Below are positions 17,406 through 26,710 of a DNA stretch of 64,000 nucleotides, in pieces. How positions within the stretch are numbered: the stretch's first letter is position 1; each line of letters starts with the position of its first letter. The translations under genes and the position numbers were made by a program. The notes under the pieces were generated by a model. The model ran no database searches, was not told where the DNA came from, and saw nothing but the letters and a program-made list of their open reading frames with translations. The stretch spans positions 21,006 to 85,005 of the forward strand of contig CALODS010000055.1 of assembly GCA_942492225.1 (NCBI GenBank), written 5' to 3'. The DNA comes from JAFGTX01 sp942492225 (lineage in GTDB: Bacteria; Bacillota; Clostridia; Peptostreptococcales; Acidaminobacteraceae).

Positions 17406-19193
17406 TCATAGTGTTACGTGTCCTGCCTGTATACCTCTTACAAAGATGTCTACCATCTCTGGATCGAATTGAAGACCTTTATTTGTGATAAGTTGCTCAA
17501 TTGCTTTTTCCTTACTAAGGGCTTTTCTGTAAGATCGATCGCTGGTCATTGCATCAAAGGCATCTGCAATGGCTATAATTCTCGCTTTCAGATCAATGGT
17601 ATCTTTTTTTAGATTATGAGGATAGCCACGACCATCATAACGTTCGTGATGATGTAAAACGCCTAAACGGGCACCTTTTAAAAAGTGTATGTCTTTTAAA
17701 ATTTCAAATCCTTTTTCTGGGTGTGTTTTGATCGCATCAAATTTTTCATCGGTCAATCGCCCTTCTTTGGTAATAATACTTTCAGAAATGCCAATTTTCC
17801 CAATATCGTGCAGCATTGCACCGTAAGTTAATGAAGATAATTCGTCAGTGGATAATTCTAGTTCTTTACCGATAAATAATGCATAGTTTGTCACTCTATC
17901 ACAATGGCCACCAGTATAAGGATCTTTTGCATCAATGGTTTTAGCCAGGGATTTAATAGTCTCATAGTAAATGCGGTCATTTTCTTGCATCAAATTTTCG
18001 ACTTCGACAAGTAATTCTTCAATTTCATTTTTTTGTTGAACGATAGCATGTCGATCATCTATCATGTGATCCAATAGACCATTTAGCTGTTTACCGATTA
18101 CTTCCATTTCGTTACAAGATGCAATAGATGTTCTTGCATCTAAATGACCACTTTCAATCTCTTTCATTACAAACATGATACTATCTATTGGTTTAAGTGA
18201 ATGCTTAACAGTAACTTTAATCAATAAAACAAGTGTTAATAAAGTGAGTAGACCACCAATGATAATAGTCTTGGCAATTTTAATGCTGCTTTCTTTTAAG
18301 ATTTGGTCATTAATATCAACGATAATCCCCCAAGTGGTATTGTGTGTTTCTATCTCAATTGGGATGTAAAGGAATGTATATTTATCATCAGCGATAAGTT
18401 CAAAATCTCCTAGAGGTCCGTTTATTGTTTGATTGAACTGCTTCTGGTGAGAAATATTCTCTTTTATATCGTTAACAACTTCATTTCCCAACGACCATGA
18501 TGAAAAGGATTGTCCTATAAGAGTCTTGTTAGAATGGAAAATGATGGTACCATCTTCTGATGCTAGTCCAAGATTACCTAACATATTTGTGTTGACGTCA
18601 TTAAAAAAATTTGTAATAAATGTACTATTAATTTCAAGTCCTAATAGAATTTCTTTATTTGAAGTTGTCTGAGACAGTTTTGAAATATTAAAAAGCTTGT
18701 TTGTATTTTTATCAAAATAAAGAAACTGTGTATGATTTAAGTCTCTATTATTATATTGATAGAGAACTGCATCCACATCAAAGTCTGGCGTAAGCACATT
18801 GAGGGTCTCGTCAGTGTTAAGTGAATAGTATTCAACACTGCTATTAGTCTGTGGTGATTTAATAAGAAATAGACTTTTTGCAAAGTCATCATATGTTTTC
18901 AGTCCTGATAGAATATCTTCACGCTCTTCAGTGATATCTGGAGAGGTCATTAAAAAGATCTTATAATAATTAGTTGCATCCTCCATCCTATCAATAACTC
19001 GCGATATTTCTTTATCAATATAGTTGGTCATTAATTCTGTTCTTTGCTCAAATCGGAGAAATTCAGCATCGGCAATAGAGGACGACACATTATAGGTAAA
19101 AAAGCTAAAACAAATAACAACAATTAATGAAATCATCCCAATTAATCGAGATGATAATTTATTATATCGGTTTCTAAAGTTGGATAACTTCAT
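17406..19193 (-). CDS. membrane HD-GYP sensor (dCache-HAMP-HD-GYP)
   Basis: Probable c-di-GMP phosphodiesterase with an extracellular sensor, 595 residues. Order: N-terminal membrane helix (~20-40), a large extracytoplasmic dCache-like domain, a second membrane helix (~310-330), HAMP, a helical linker and an HD-GYP domain over the last ~190 residues. Catalytic signatures are complete: GGHCDRV, MLHDIGKIGI, KTHPEKGFEIL, HHHERYDGRGYP and ADAFDAMTSDRSYR. The ATG at 19193 has GAGAGGATC upstream, better than the longer reading from 19292. Together with the three GGDEF proteins it points to active c-di-GMP turnover. Confidence 0.9.
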   Translation of the reverse strand: MKLSNFRNRYNKLSSRLIGMISLIVVICFSFFTYNVSSSIADAEFLRFEQRTELMTNYIDKEISRVIDRMEDATNYYKIFLMTSPDITEEREDILSGLKTYDDFAKSLFLIKSPQTNSSVEYYSLNTDETLNVLTPDFDVDAVLYQYNNRDLNHTQFLYFDKNTNKLFNISKLSQTTSNKEILLGLEINSTFITNFFNDVNTNMLGNLGLASEDGTIIFHSNKTLIGQSFSSWSLGNEVVNDIKENISHQKQFNQTINGPLGDFELIADDKYTFLYIPIEIETHNTTWGIIVDINDQILKESSIKIAKTIIIGGLLTLLTLVLLIKVTVKHSLKPIDSIMFVMKEIESGHLDARTSIASCNEMEVIGKQLNGLLDHMIDDRHAIVQQKNEIEELLVEVENLMQENDRIYYETIKSLAKTIDAKDPYTGGHCDRVTNYALFIGKELELSTDELSSLTYGAMLHDIGKIGISESIITKEGRLTDEKFDAIKTHPEKGFEILKDIHFLKGARLGVLHHHERYDGRGYPHNLKKDTIDLKARIIAIADAFDAMTSDRSYRKALSKEKAIEQLITNKGLQFDPEMVDIFVRGIQAGHVTL

Positions 19194-19397
19194 ATTTAAG
19201 ATCCTCTCAAAAATGCGTTGTAGTGACATACATATACCGTTATTAAGATACCCAGTAAAATGTAAATTAAATGATAAGAATATAATAGACAAAAAAGATG
19301 AATAAACTATTAATAATTCCTAAACTATTTTATTACTGGTCTTTGTAGAAAAATTTTAATATAATAAAAGTGATAAAATACAAGATGAGGTGCGGAA

Positions 19398-19931
19398 ATG
19401 ATCAAAAATATTAAAGTGAAAATGGATGTTATTGAAAGCATGCTATATTTTTGGCAAGCGACAAACGACAAAGAAAAAGTTGGTGAAAATTACATCTATT
19501 CAATTGCGGACAGAGAAGAAATGACCGGTCTTTATAATGAAGAATTTGATAGAGAATCTGTACGTAAGGTTCTGAGTGCGATTTCCAACAGAGAATTATT
19601 AAACACTAAGAATAAAAAAGAAAGAAAATTTTGGAACAATAATATGTGGATGATGGAAGATTTGGACTATACAGATATGATGATTAAGCCATTAAAAATT
19701 CTAAATCTAGATGATGCAATTAGTCAATTAAGTGGAATTGAAACACCACATGAGACTTTAGAAGTATATTTTATCCCAGGTGTTCATGAAGAGTATAGAA
19801 TTATGGGCAACAAAGTCTTTATTAACTTCTTTAGAGTCAAACCTGATCTCCTTGAAGAGAACAAAGTAACTGTTGGCGAAACGCTTTTGAAAGAATATGT
19901 GATCCAAAAATTAGAAGAGGCAATTAAGTAA
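19398..19931 (+). CDS. conserved hypothetical protein
   Basis: A 177-residue soluble protein with no motif that I can tie to a function. It is rich in charged residues and aromatic clusters (KKERKFWNNNMWMMEDLDY) and has a C-terminal beta-rich part (LEVYFIPGVHEEYRIMGNKVFINFF). From memory it resembles a conserved Firmicute/Spirochaete family annotated as TDE2712-type, but I cannot confirm this. GAGGTGCGG precedes the ATG. Single gene followed by its own terminator, so not obviously tied to plsC. Confidence 0.7.
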   Translation: MIKNIKVKMDVIESMLYFWQATNDKEKVGENYIYSIADREEMTGLYNEEFDRESVRKVLSAISNRELLNTKNKKERKFWNNNMWMMEDLDYTDMMIKPLKILNLDDAISQLSGIETPHETLEVYFIPGVHEEYRIMGNKVFINFFRVKPDLLEENKVTVGETLLKEYVIQKLEEAIK

Positions 19932-19936
19932 AAATT

Positions 19937-19976
19937 AAATCAACTGGTCAGATCATTCTGTTCGGTTGATTTTTTA
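19937..19976 (+). terminator. rho-independent terminator
   Basis: 8-bp stem AAATCAAC / GTTGATTT with a 20-base loop and a run of six T, directly after the hypothetical gene. Confidence 0.75.
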
Positions 19977-20012
19977 CTCTATATAGAGAAAACGAAAGAA
20001 GAGGTGAAATAA

Positions 20013-20723
20013 ATGAGAACGGTTATTTGGTTTTCATATTTTTGGATAAGTTTATTAGGCACACTATCAACACTAAAAAAAGTTGAAAAGATGACAAGAG
20101 AAGAAGATCAAGAAGAAAGAAATTTAATTATTGATAAGATTGCAACCCAATGGTCAGGAAAGCTTCTAGAATTAGCGGGTGTGGATGTTACAGTTGTTGG
20201 TGCGGAAAATATTCCAAAGGATCAAACCGTATTGTTTGTTGGAAATCATCAAAGTAATTTTGATATACCAATCTTATTGAAGTACATACAAGGGAACAAA
20301 GGTTTTATAGCAAAGCAAGAGTTGGAAAAATTACCAATTATCAATCGGTGGATGACGGCGATTAAGTGTGTTTTTATGAACAGAGAGAATATGAGAAAGT
20401 CTGCAATTGCAATCAATCAGGGAATTAAATACCTTAAAAATGGAACGTCTATAGTTGTATTTCCTGAAGGGACTCGTTCAAGAGATGGTGTACCACTTGA
20501 GTTTAAACAAGGGGCATTAAAATTAGCAACAAAATCAGGTGTACCAATAGTACCAGTTACCATAAAAGGATCAGTTGATATTATGGCAAGTGGGAGTCTT
20601 TGGATTAAACCTGCAAAAGTAGAAGTAATATTTTCGTCTATTGTCAGTCCGAAAGATTATCCTGAAAAAGAAACCAAACGAATTACTGATGACGTTAGAA
20701 ACATCATTGTATCAAAACTATAA
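20013..20723 (+). CDS. plsC: 1-acyl-sn-glycerol-3-phosphate acyltransferase
   Basis: Adds the second acyl chain to lysophosphatidic acid at the membrane, a core phospholipid step. The 236-residue protein has an N-terminal hydrophobic anchor and the acyltransferase motifs NHQSNFD (catalytic His and Asp, ~residue 78), FMNRENM, VFPEGTRSRDG and PIVPVTIKGS. Length and motif order are standard for PlsC. AGAAGAGGTGAA precedes the ATG. Confidence 0.93.
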   Translation: MRTVIWFSYFWISLLGTLSTLKKVEKMTREEDQEERNLIIDKIATQWSGKLLELAGVDVTVVGAENIPKDQTVLFVGNHQSNFDIPILLKYIQGNKGFIAKQELEKLPIINRWMTAIKCVFMNRENMRKSAIAINQGIKYLKNGTSIVVFPEGTRSRDGVPLEFKQGALKLATKSGVPIVPVTIKGSVDIMASGSLWIKPAKVEVIFSSIVSPKDYPEKETKRITDDVRNIIVSKL

Positions 20724-20763
20724 AGTGTTGAGAGGTTTCTAATTGTTGAACTTAATCTATAGA

Positions 20764-21282
20764 TTATACTTGCTGGTCAACTTTCAGTCCTTTTGTCATT
20801 TCACTAGAAAGACCGTAAGCAGTTTTTTTCTTAGAAACCGTTTTAGTTGTACCGCCAGAGACATAATTAATACCACATTCTGGACAGGTTGAGGTATGGA
20901 TGCTAACGCTTTGAGAGATAATTTCTCGACCTTCAGAACGTGCATCTGCTTGTTCATTCGTGACATGTTCCATTTCATGGCCCATAACTGCACTGGCAGC
21001 TTGATTTGGGTCTATTTGTGTAGGTGTTTTGAAAGAGACACCGGGATCGTCAGATCCATCAACATAAGTTCTTTCTGCGCATGTTTGACACTCAATGATA
21101 CCAATTTTTTTTAGTTCTTTATCACTATAAATAGATTTTAGGTTGTCTAAATTTTGATTAGGACTCCCTTGAATTTTACCGATTGCTTTGGCTGCAGAAT
21201 TTTCTACTGACGATGAAGAGTTTATCTGTTGAGGCACAACATTCGGCATAGTCATTTGATTTGAATAATCATTAATTTTCAT
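20764..21282 (-). CDS. SprA-like putative metalloprotease
   Basis: A 172-residue protein with a zinc-protease signature HEMEH (in MGHEMEHVTNEQADARSEGREI, about residues 101-122) and two Cys-x-x-Cys pairs (CQTCAERTY and CPECGINY) flanking it. The arrangement of a disordered Asn/Ser/Gln-rich N-terminus, CxxC, HExxH, CxxC fits the family named putative metalloprotease CJM1_0395/SprA-related. No signal peptide is visible, so it is probably cytoplasmic. Activity in this family is unproven as far as I know. Convergent with plsC. Confidence 0.7.
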   Translation of the reverse strand: MKINDYSNQMTMPNVVPQQINSSSSVENSAAKAIGKIQGSPNQNLDNLKSIYSDKELKKIGIIECQTCAERTYVDGSDDPGVSFKTPTQIDPNQAASAVMGHEMEHVTNEQADARSEGREIISQSVSIHTSTCPECGINYVSGGTTKTVSKKKTAYGLSSEMTKGLKVDQQV

Positions 21283-21380
21283 GAAATCACATCCATTATT
21301 ATAGAAATTTATTTAGCGGTAACACGCTAAATGAACATTATATTATCATTATAACAAAATAAATAGAATTTTCAGTAATG

Positions 21381-21413
21381 AAAAACGATTCTCAATTGTT
21401 GAGAATCGTTTTT
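21381..21413. terminator. terminator after the YibE/F gene
   Basis: 15-bp perfect stem AAAAACGATTCTCAA / TTGAGAATCGTTTTT with a 3-base loop; T runs exist on both strands. By position it ends the minus-strand YibE/F transcript. Confidence 0.8.
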
Positions 21414-21478
21414 TTATTTACGTACAAACAACATTCTATTTTAATATTCTGTCCATCTTTGATGATAGTTGAAACTTA

Positions 21479-22681
21479 TCAATGCTTGCTATTGAGATTA
21501 TTGTCATCTACATGTTGAAAATGATCGTGTTGATATTCAACACTCCTAATTAATATAACGGAAATCATTGCGGTAATAGGTATCGTAAGAACAAGTCCAA
21601 TGCTACCTGCCAGAGACCTGACGATTTCAGATGCTATTAGGTCCATGTTGAGCATAACGATTGATGGGGTATCATATGCCAAAAATATAAGTAACAAAGG
21701 AATAGAACTACCAGTATAAGCTAGAATAAGTGTGTTAGACATCGTTCCCATGATATCTTGTCCAACGGTCATTCCAGATTTAAATAGTGCACCACTACTT
21801 AGTTTAGGGTTTGCATTATATATTTCTTGTATAGATGAAGCAATACTCATTGAAACATCCATTACTGCACCCAGTGCACCCAGTAGAATTCCTGAAAATA
21901 ATAAATCCTTGTAGTCAAAAGTAACGTTTTGAGGAATATACAATAGCATTGCGGATTCATGTGATGATAAACCTGTTAATTTAACAGCATTACCTGCAAT
22001 AATTGAGATAATGCCTGCCATAACGACTCCAAATAAAGTACCCACTATTGCAGCAAAACTTTTAGTGTGGAATCCAGAAATAATGAGAATTGTCGCAAAT
22101 GTTATAATCGTTGCAATTCCAATCGTTAATAGTAATGGATTTTGTCCAGCTAACATGCCAGGCAATAATACTTTGTAGATAAGTCCAATAGTGAGTGTTA
22201 TCGTAATGACTGCTTTGAATCCTTTAAATCGTCCAACCAATATGAGTGACAATAAAAATAATACTACTAGAATGTAAATAACAGATTCTCTAGAATGATC
22301 TGCGATACTAATTTCGCGCGTCACTCCATAATCTTCCACATGTAAGATAACTCGATCACCGGTTTTTAGACGTATGTTGTAAAATTCGTTATCCGAAAAG
22401 ACATTTTCAATATCTAATACATCATCTTTGAAGGTACCACTTGTCACCCGAACAGTACATGCTTGGTAGTCATATGGATAATCACCTTCTGCAACACGTT
22501 CTTCAACGTGTAATATTTCACCACGCTCATATGTTGAAATTGGATCGGGAAGTTCAAGTAAATTAAAATCGTCGAACTCACTTTCAGCACCGTAATCAGA
22601 ATCCTCTGACACCACATCGGCAAAGTTTAAACTTGTAAAAATAGTACAAATAATCAGAAATAATAGTAAGGTTTTTTTCAT
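21479..22681 (-). CDS. YibE/F family membrane protein
   Basis: A 400-residue protein with a signal peptide (~1-21), an extracytoplasmic beta-rich segment (EILHVEERVAEGDYPYDYQA ... GDRVILHVEDY) and about seven membrane helices from residue ~130 on. The YibE/F hallmarks are visible: VVLFLLSLILVGRFKGFKA, LLGALGAVMDVSMSIASS and a conserved GMTVGQDIMGTMSNTL. Function of the family is unknown. A lone gene with an AAAGGAG ribosome site, divergent from pflB. Confidence 0.88.
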   Translation of the reverse strand: MKKTLLLFLIICTIFTSLNFADVVSEDSDYGAESEFDDFNLLELPDPISTYERGEILHVEERVAEGDYPYDYQACTVRVTSGTFKDDVLDIENVFSDNEFYNIRLKTGDRVILHVEDYGVTREISIADHSRESVIYILVVLFLLSLILVGRFKGFKAVITITLTIGLIYKVLLPGMLAGQNPLLLTIGIATIITFATILIISGFHTKSFAAIVGTLFGVVMAGIISIIAGNAVKLTGLSSHESAMLLYIPQNVTFDYKDLLFSGILLGALGAVMDVSMSIASSIQEIYNANPKLSSGALFKSGMTVGQDIMGTMSNTLILAYTGSSIPLLLIFLAYDTPSIVMLNMDLIASEIVRSLAGSIGLVLTIPITAMISVILIRSVEYQHDHFQHVDDNNLNSKH

Positions 22682-22753
22682 TTATAAGCTCCTTTATTGA
22701 TATTACTAACAGTTTAAACGGTTTACTCAATAAATACAAAGAGTTGTTACTAA

Positions 22754-22771
22754 AAGTTAAATAAATAACTT
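22754..22771. promoter_or_regulatory. palindromic operator candidate upstream of pflB
   Basis: A perfect inverted repeat AAGTTA-N6-TAACTT. The core GTTAA...TAAC loosely resembles Rex operators (TTGTTAA-N4-TTAACAA), and Rex controls fermentation genes in Firmicutes. The outer bases differ, so this is only a candidate. Confidence 0.35.
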
Positions 22772-22788
22772 ATTTATATTTATGAAAA

Positions 22789-22831
22789 TGTGTTTTGAAT
22801 CACATTTTATTATGTTATTACCGTCTATAAT
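22789..22831 (+). promoter_or_regulatory. pflB promoter with Crp/Fnr-type site
   Basis: TGTGTTTTGAATCACA (22789-22804) is a near-perfect Crp/Fnr-family palindrome (TGTGA-N6-TCACA type). A consensus -10 TATAAT follows at 22826-22831 with no good -35. If transcription starts about seven bases after the -10, the palindrome is centred near -41.5, the class II activator position. The FNR-like gene at 25,989 is an obvious candidate partner. Confidence 0.6.
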
Positions 22832-22880
22832 GAGGTCGTATTAAGCGAGAATAATAGTTTTCAGACTAAGGAGGAAGACG

Positions 22881-25127
22881 ATGAACCCATATAAGGAATT
22901 TAAAAAAGGTGATTGGAACGAAACAATAAATGTGAGAGATTTCATTCAAAAGAACTATACACCATACGATGGTGATGATAATTTTTTAGCAGAAATAACT
23001 AAAAATACAAATGATGTTTGGAAAAAAGCAGAAGCAATGATTACAAAAGAAATTCAAACAGGTGAAGTGGCTATTGATACAACAACTTTTTCAGGCATCA
23101 ATAACTATGCACCGGGTTATATCATTAAAGAACAAGAGAAGATTGTTGGCTTACAAACAGATCAACCTCTAAAAAGAATTGTAAATCCATATGGTGGCTA
23201 TAGAATGGTTGAAGGATCACTCGAAGCATATGGTGCAACAATGGATGAGCGTCAAGCGGAAGCTTTTAAAGGATTTAGAAAAACACATAATGAAGGTGTA
23301 TTTGATGCTTATACAACTGATATGAAAGTAGCAAGATCAGTTGGCTTACTAACGGGTTTGCCAGATGCTTATGGTAGAGGCCGTATTATTGGTGATTATA
23401 GAAGAATAGCTTTATATGGTATTGACTATCTATACCAAGAAAAAAAGAATGATTTAAAGACCGTTCTAAGTGGTGCCGCTATCGAGGAGCGTATTCAATC
23501 AAGAGAAGAAGTACAAACGCAGTTAAGAGCATTATTAGAAATCAAAGAGATGGCAGCACAATATGGCGTTGATATTTCTAAGCCAGCAACATCAGCTGAA
23601 GAAGCGATTCAATTTTTTTACTTTGGTTACTTAGCAGCTATAAAAGAAAACAATGGTGCGGCTATGTCACTTGGTAGAAACACTGCATTTCTTGATATTT
23701 ATATTGAAAGAGATATTAAGGCGGGTCTTCTAACAGAAGAAGCAGCACAAGAATTAATCGATCAATTAGTAATTAAATTAAGATTAGCAAGACACTTAAG
23801 AACACCAGAATACAATGAACTATTTGCAGGCGATCCTAACTGGGTCACTGAAGCTCTTGGTGGTGTTGGCGAAGATGGTCGCTCATTGGTAACGAAGACG
23901 ACCTTTAGATTTTTACACACATTGACGAATTTGGGATCTGCACCAGAACCCAATATGACGGTTTTGTGGTCAGAGAATTTACCCGAAAACTTCAAGAAAT
24001 ATTGTGCAAAAATGTCAATTGAGACAGGCGCAATTCAGTATGAAAATGATGATCTAATGCGTCCTCTTTATGGAGATGATTATGGAATCGCATGTTGTGT
24101 CTCAGCGATGGAAATAGGTAAAGCGATGCAATTCTTTGGTGCAAGAGCAAACTTACCTAAAGCTTTATTATATGCAATCAATGGTGGTTATGATGAAGTG
24201 AAAAAAGATAAATCGGGAAATCCAGTAAAAGTTGTTGATGGTATTCCACCACTAAAAAGCGATGTGTTAGATTACGACGAAGTCATGACGAACTTCAGCA
24301 AAGTAATGGAGTATCTTGCAGGTGTTTATGTTGATACGATGAACACAATTCATTATATGCACGATAAGTATGCTTATGAAGCAGGTCAAATGGCCTTGCA
24401 TGATAGTATTGTAAAACGTTATATGGCATTTGGTGTAGCCGGGGTGTCAATTATTGCAGACTCTAAGAGTGCAATGAAGTATGCAACTGTAACAGCAATT
24501 AGAAATGACCAAGGATTAGCAGTTGATTTTGAAATTGATGGTGACTTCCCTAAGTTCGGAAATGATGATGACAAGGTAGATAATCTTGCTGTGGAAGCCG
24601 TAACAGAATTCAGCGAAAACTTAAAGAAACATCAAACCTATAGAGGTGCAGAACATACCCTCTCAATTCTTACGATTACATCAAACGTGGTATACGGTAA
24701 GAAAACAGGAAGCACACCAGATGGACGTAAATTCGGTGAACCTTTTGCACCGGGTGCAAATCCAATGCATGGTAGAGATGAGAATGGTGCACTTGCATCT
24801 TTGAATTCTGTAGCAAAACTGACTTATAAGAATATTTGTCAAGACGGCATATCTAATACTTTCTCAATCGTACCTGATGCATTGGGCAAAGAAGCAGATA
24901 GTAGAATCAACAACTTAGTGTCTATTATGGATGGATATTTTGGTAATGATGCATTTCACTTAAATGTTAATGTATTTAATAGATCTTTATTATTAGATGC
25001 AATGGATCATCCAGAAAAATACCCAACACTAACAATTCGTGTCTCTGGTTACGCAGTACACTTTAACAGATTAACGAAGGAGCAACAGCGAGATGTTATC
25101 TCTCGTACATTCCACGAAAGGGCATAA
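22881..25127 (+). CDS. pflB: formate C-acetyltransferase (pyruvate formate-lyase)
   Basis: Glycyl radical enzyme converting pyruvate and CoA to acetyl-CoA and formate in anaerobic fermentation. The 748 residues are the usual length. The catalytic Cys-Cys pair is in IACCVSAME (about residues 410-420). The glycyl radical loop RVSGYAVHFNRL lies ~30 residues from the C-terminus. The strong ribosome site AAGGAGGA and the directly following pflA (ATG after TAA) form the standard pflBA operon. The enzyme is oxygen-sensitive, indicating anaerobic life. Confidence 0.97.
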   Translation: MNPYKEFKKGDWNETINVRDFIQKNYTPYDGDDNFLAEITKNTNDVWKKAEAMITKEIQTGEVAIDTTTFSGINNYAPGYIIKEQEKIVGLQTDQPLKRIVNPYGGYRMVEGSLEAYGATMDERQAEAFKGFRKTHNEGVFDAYTTDMKVARSVGLLTGLPDAYGRGRIIGDYRRIALYGIDYLYQEKKNDLKTVLSGAAIEERIQSREEVQTQLRALLEIKEMAAQYGVDISKPATSAEEAIQFFYFGYLAAIKENNGAAMSLGRNTAFLDIYIERDIKAGLLTEEAAQELIDQLVIKLRLARHLRTPEYNELFAGDPNWVTEALGGVGEDGRSLVTKTTFRFLHTLTNLGSAPEPNMTVLWSENLPENFKKYCAKMSIETGAIQYENDDLMRPLYGDDYGIACCVSAMEIGKAMQFFGARANLPKALLYAINGGYDEVKKDKSGNPVKVVDGIPPLKSDVLDYDEVMTNFSKVMEYLAGVYVDTMNTIHYMHDKYAYEAGQMALHDSIVKRYMAFGVAGVSIIADSKSAMKYATVTAIRNDQGLAVDFEIDGDFPKFGNDDDKVDNLAVEAVTEFSENLKKHQTYRGAEHTLSILTITSNVVYGKKTGSTPDGRKFGEPFAPGANPMHGRDENGALASLNSVAKLTYKNICQDGISNTFSIVPDALGKEADSRINNLVSIMDGYFGNDAFHLNVNVFNRSLLLDAMDHPEKYPTLTIRVSGYAVHFNRLTKEQQRDVISRTFHERA

Positions 25128-25901
25128 ATGATGATTACTGGAAACGTTCATTCAATTGAGACAATGGGACTTGTTGATGGTCCTGGTATAAGAACAGTTA
25201 TCTTTTTAAAAGGTTGTCCGCTTAAGTGTACCTATTGCCATAATCCTGATACACAGATTTGTGGTGGCGGCAAAGAATATACCGTTGATGAGATTGTCCA
25301 TTTTGTCAAACGATATAAAAAATATTATGATGCTTCAGGCGGCGGTGTTACCTTCTCAGGAGGAGAACCCTTATTACAAGGAGCATTTTTGAAAGCGGTA
25401 ATGACAGCATTAAAGGATGAAGGCATTCAGATTGCTCTAGATACAAGTGGTTATGGAGACGAAAGATATTTTAATGATATATTAGCGCTTACAGATGTCT
25501 TGTTGTTAGATATCAAACACTATGATGACATCGCACACAAAAAACTTGTTGGAAAAAGTATGAAAGGTATTCATAATTTTTTAACGCATCTAGATCATTT
25601 TAATGGTTCTGTTTGGATAAGGCATGTCATGGTACCAGGACTAACCGATAGTGAAGAAAGTATGGATTTATTATTTAGCCATATCAAAAATATCTCAAAA
25701 TCTATTGATAAAATTGAGATTTTGCCGTATCATAAGTTAGGTATTGAAAAATATTATCAATTAGGTGTAAAAGATCCAATGGCTGAGATTCCAGAAATGG
25801 ATAAAGAGAAAGCTTCTACATTAGAATCATATATCAGGGGTCTGTTAAGTGATAAAAAAGAGCATAATAAAGAAATTATTAAACGTAAAAGTGCAGTTTA
25901 A
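25128..25901 (+). CDS. pflA: pyruvate formate-lyase activating enzyme
   Basis: Radical SAM enzyme that installs the glycyl radical on PflB. The 257-residue protein carries the 4Fe-4S/SAM motif CPLKCTYCHNPDT (CxxxCxxC, ~residues 30-40), the GGG(V)TFSGGEPLLQ loop and DTSGYGDERYF, all typical of PflA. The reading could start at either of two adjacent ATG codons. Translationally adjacent to pflB. Confidence 0.96.
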   Translation: MMITGNVHSIETMGLVDGPGIRTVIFLKGCPLKCTYCHNPDTQICGGGKEYTVDEIVHFVKRYKKYYDASGGGVTFSGGEPLLQGAFLKAVMTALKDEGIQIALDTSGYGDERYFNDILALTDVLLLDIKHYDDIAHKKLVGKSMKGIHNFLTHLDHFNGSVWIRHVMVPGLTDSEESMDLLFSHIKNISKSIDKIEILPYHKLGIEKYYQLGVKDPMAEIPEMDKEKASTLESYIRGLLSDKKEHNKEIIKRKSAV

Positions 25902-25928
25902 AAAATGCGTGTAACTATTAGCGATAGT

Positions 25929-25954
25929 CCGAGGATCAAAAGATCCTCGGCTTA
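25929..25954 (+). terminator. hairpin after pflA
   Basis: 9-bp perfect stem CCGAGGATC / GATCCTCGG with an AAAA loop, followed by only a weak T tail (CTTATT). Probably a partial terminator that may let some transcription enter the FNR-like gene. Confidence 0.55.
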
Positions 25955-25988
25955 TTGACATTATAGAGAAGACAAAATAGGTGATAAA

Positions 25989-26708
25989 ATGGTCAGCTGT
26001 AAATTATATAAGAATAAGTGCGATGAGTGTGAACGGGATTTATGCATGGGGAAAATTCCGCTTTTATCTAATTTAGATGATATTATGTTGAATAAAATAT
26101 CTAAAGGTGTTCAAACAATTGAATACAAAAAAGGTGAAAAAATCTTTTCAAGAGGTGAAAAAGCGGATAAATTATATATCGTTTGCAGTGGTAAAATGAA
26201 GATTTATAAAAATACAATTGATGGTAAAGAGCAAATTATTTATATTCTTGCTAATGGTGATTTTATAGGTGCTTTTAACCTATTAAAAGAGGATGAATTT
26301 GATTTTGATGCAGAAGCATTAGAAGATACATCAATTAGTACACTTGAAAAAAAAGAGTTTAATAGAATTATTATTAATAATCCAGAAATAACAATTAAAG
26401 TACTTGAAAAAGCTTATGAACGTATACGAAAAGTTGAGAGTCTTGTTGAACGATTGAGTACCAATAGTTCTGATGCAAAGGTTGCTGGATTATTGCTAAA
26501 TCTTATGAAAGATTTTGGGCAAAAAACAGAAGATGGCACACTACTAAGTTTGACCATTAATAGAGAAGAGATGGGTAGTTATGCTGGTATCGCACGGGAA
26601 ACAATCACTAGAAAATTAAAATTATTTGAAGAAATGGAACTTATTAAACTTATTGGTACTAAAAGGATTTTGATAAAAAATAGAAGTGCACTTCGTGATA
26701 TGATGTAA
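25989..26708 (+). CDS. FNR-like Crp-family regulator with cysteine cluster
   Basis: Transcription factor of 239 residues. The N-terminus holds four cysteines (positions 4, 11, 14, 19; CxxC in the middle) before the sensor barrel, reminiscent of the 4Fe-4S cluster region of oxygen-sensing FNR. The barrel follows (GEKIFSRGEKADKLYIVCSG, GDFIGAFNLL), with one further Cys in VCSG. The C-terminal winged helix has the recognition helix GIARETITRKLKLFEE. Its position after pflBA and the Crp/Fnr-type palindrome before pflB suggest that it controls pfl in response to oxygen or redox state. Ligand not provable from sequence. Confidence 0.85.
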   Translation: MVSCKLYKNKCDECERDLCMGKIPLLSNLDDIMLNKISKGVQTIEYKKGEKIFSRGEKADKLYIVCSGKMKIYKNTIDGKEQIIYILANGDFIGAFNLLKEDEFDFDAEALEDTSISTLEKKEFNRIIINNPEITIKVLEKAYERIRKVESLVERLSTNSSDAKVAGLLLNLMKDFGQKTEDGTLLSLTINREEMGSYAGIARETITRKLKLFEEMELIKLIGTKRILIKNRSALRDMM

Positions 26709-26710
26709 TC

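Noticed and set aside
22682..22880. Riboswitch leader of pflB
   Set aside because: The gap is AT-rich with two protein-binding type palindromes and a promoter; the leader after the -10 is only ~40 bases.
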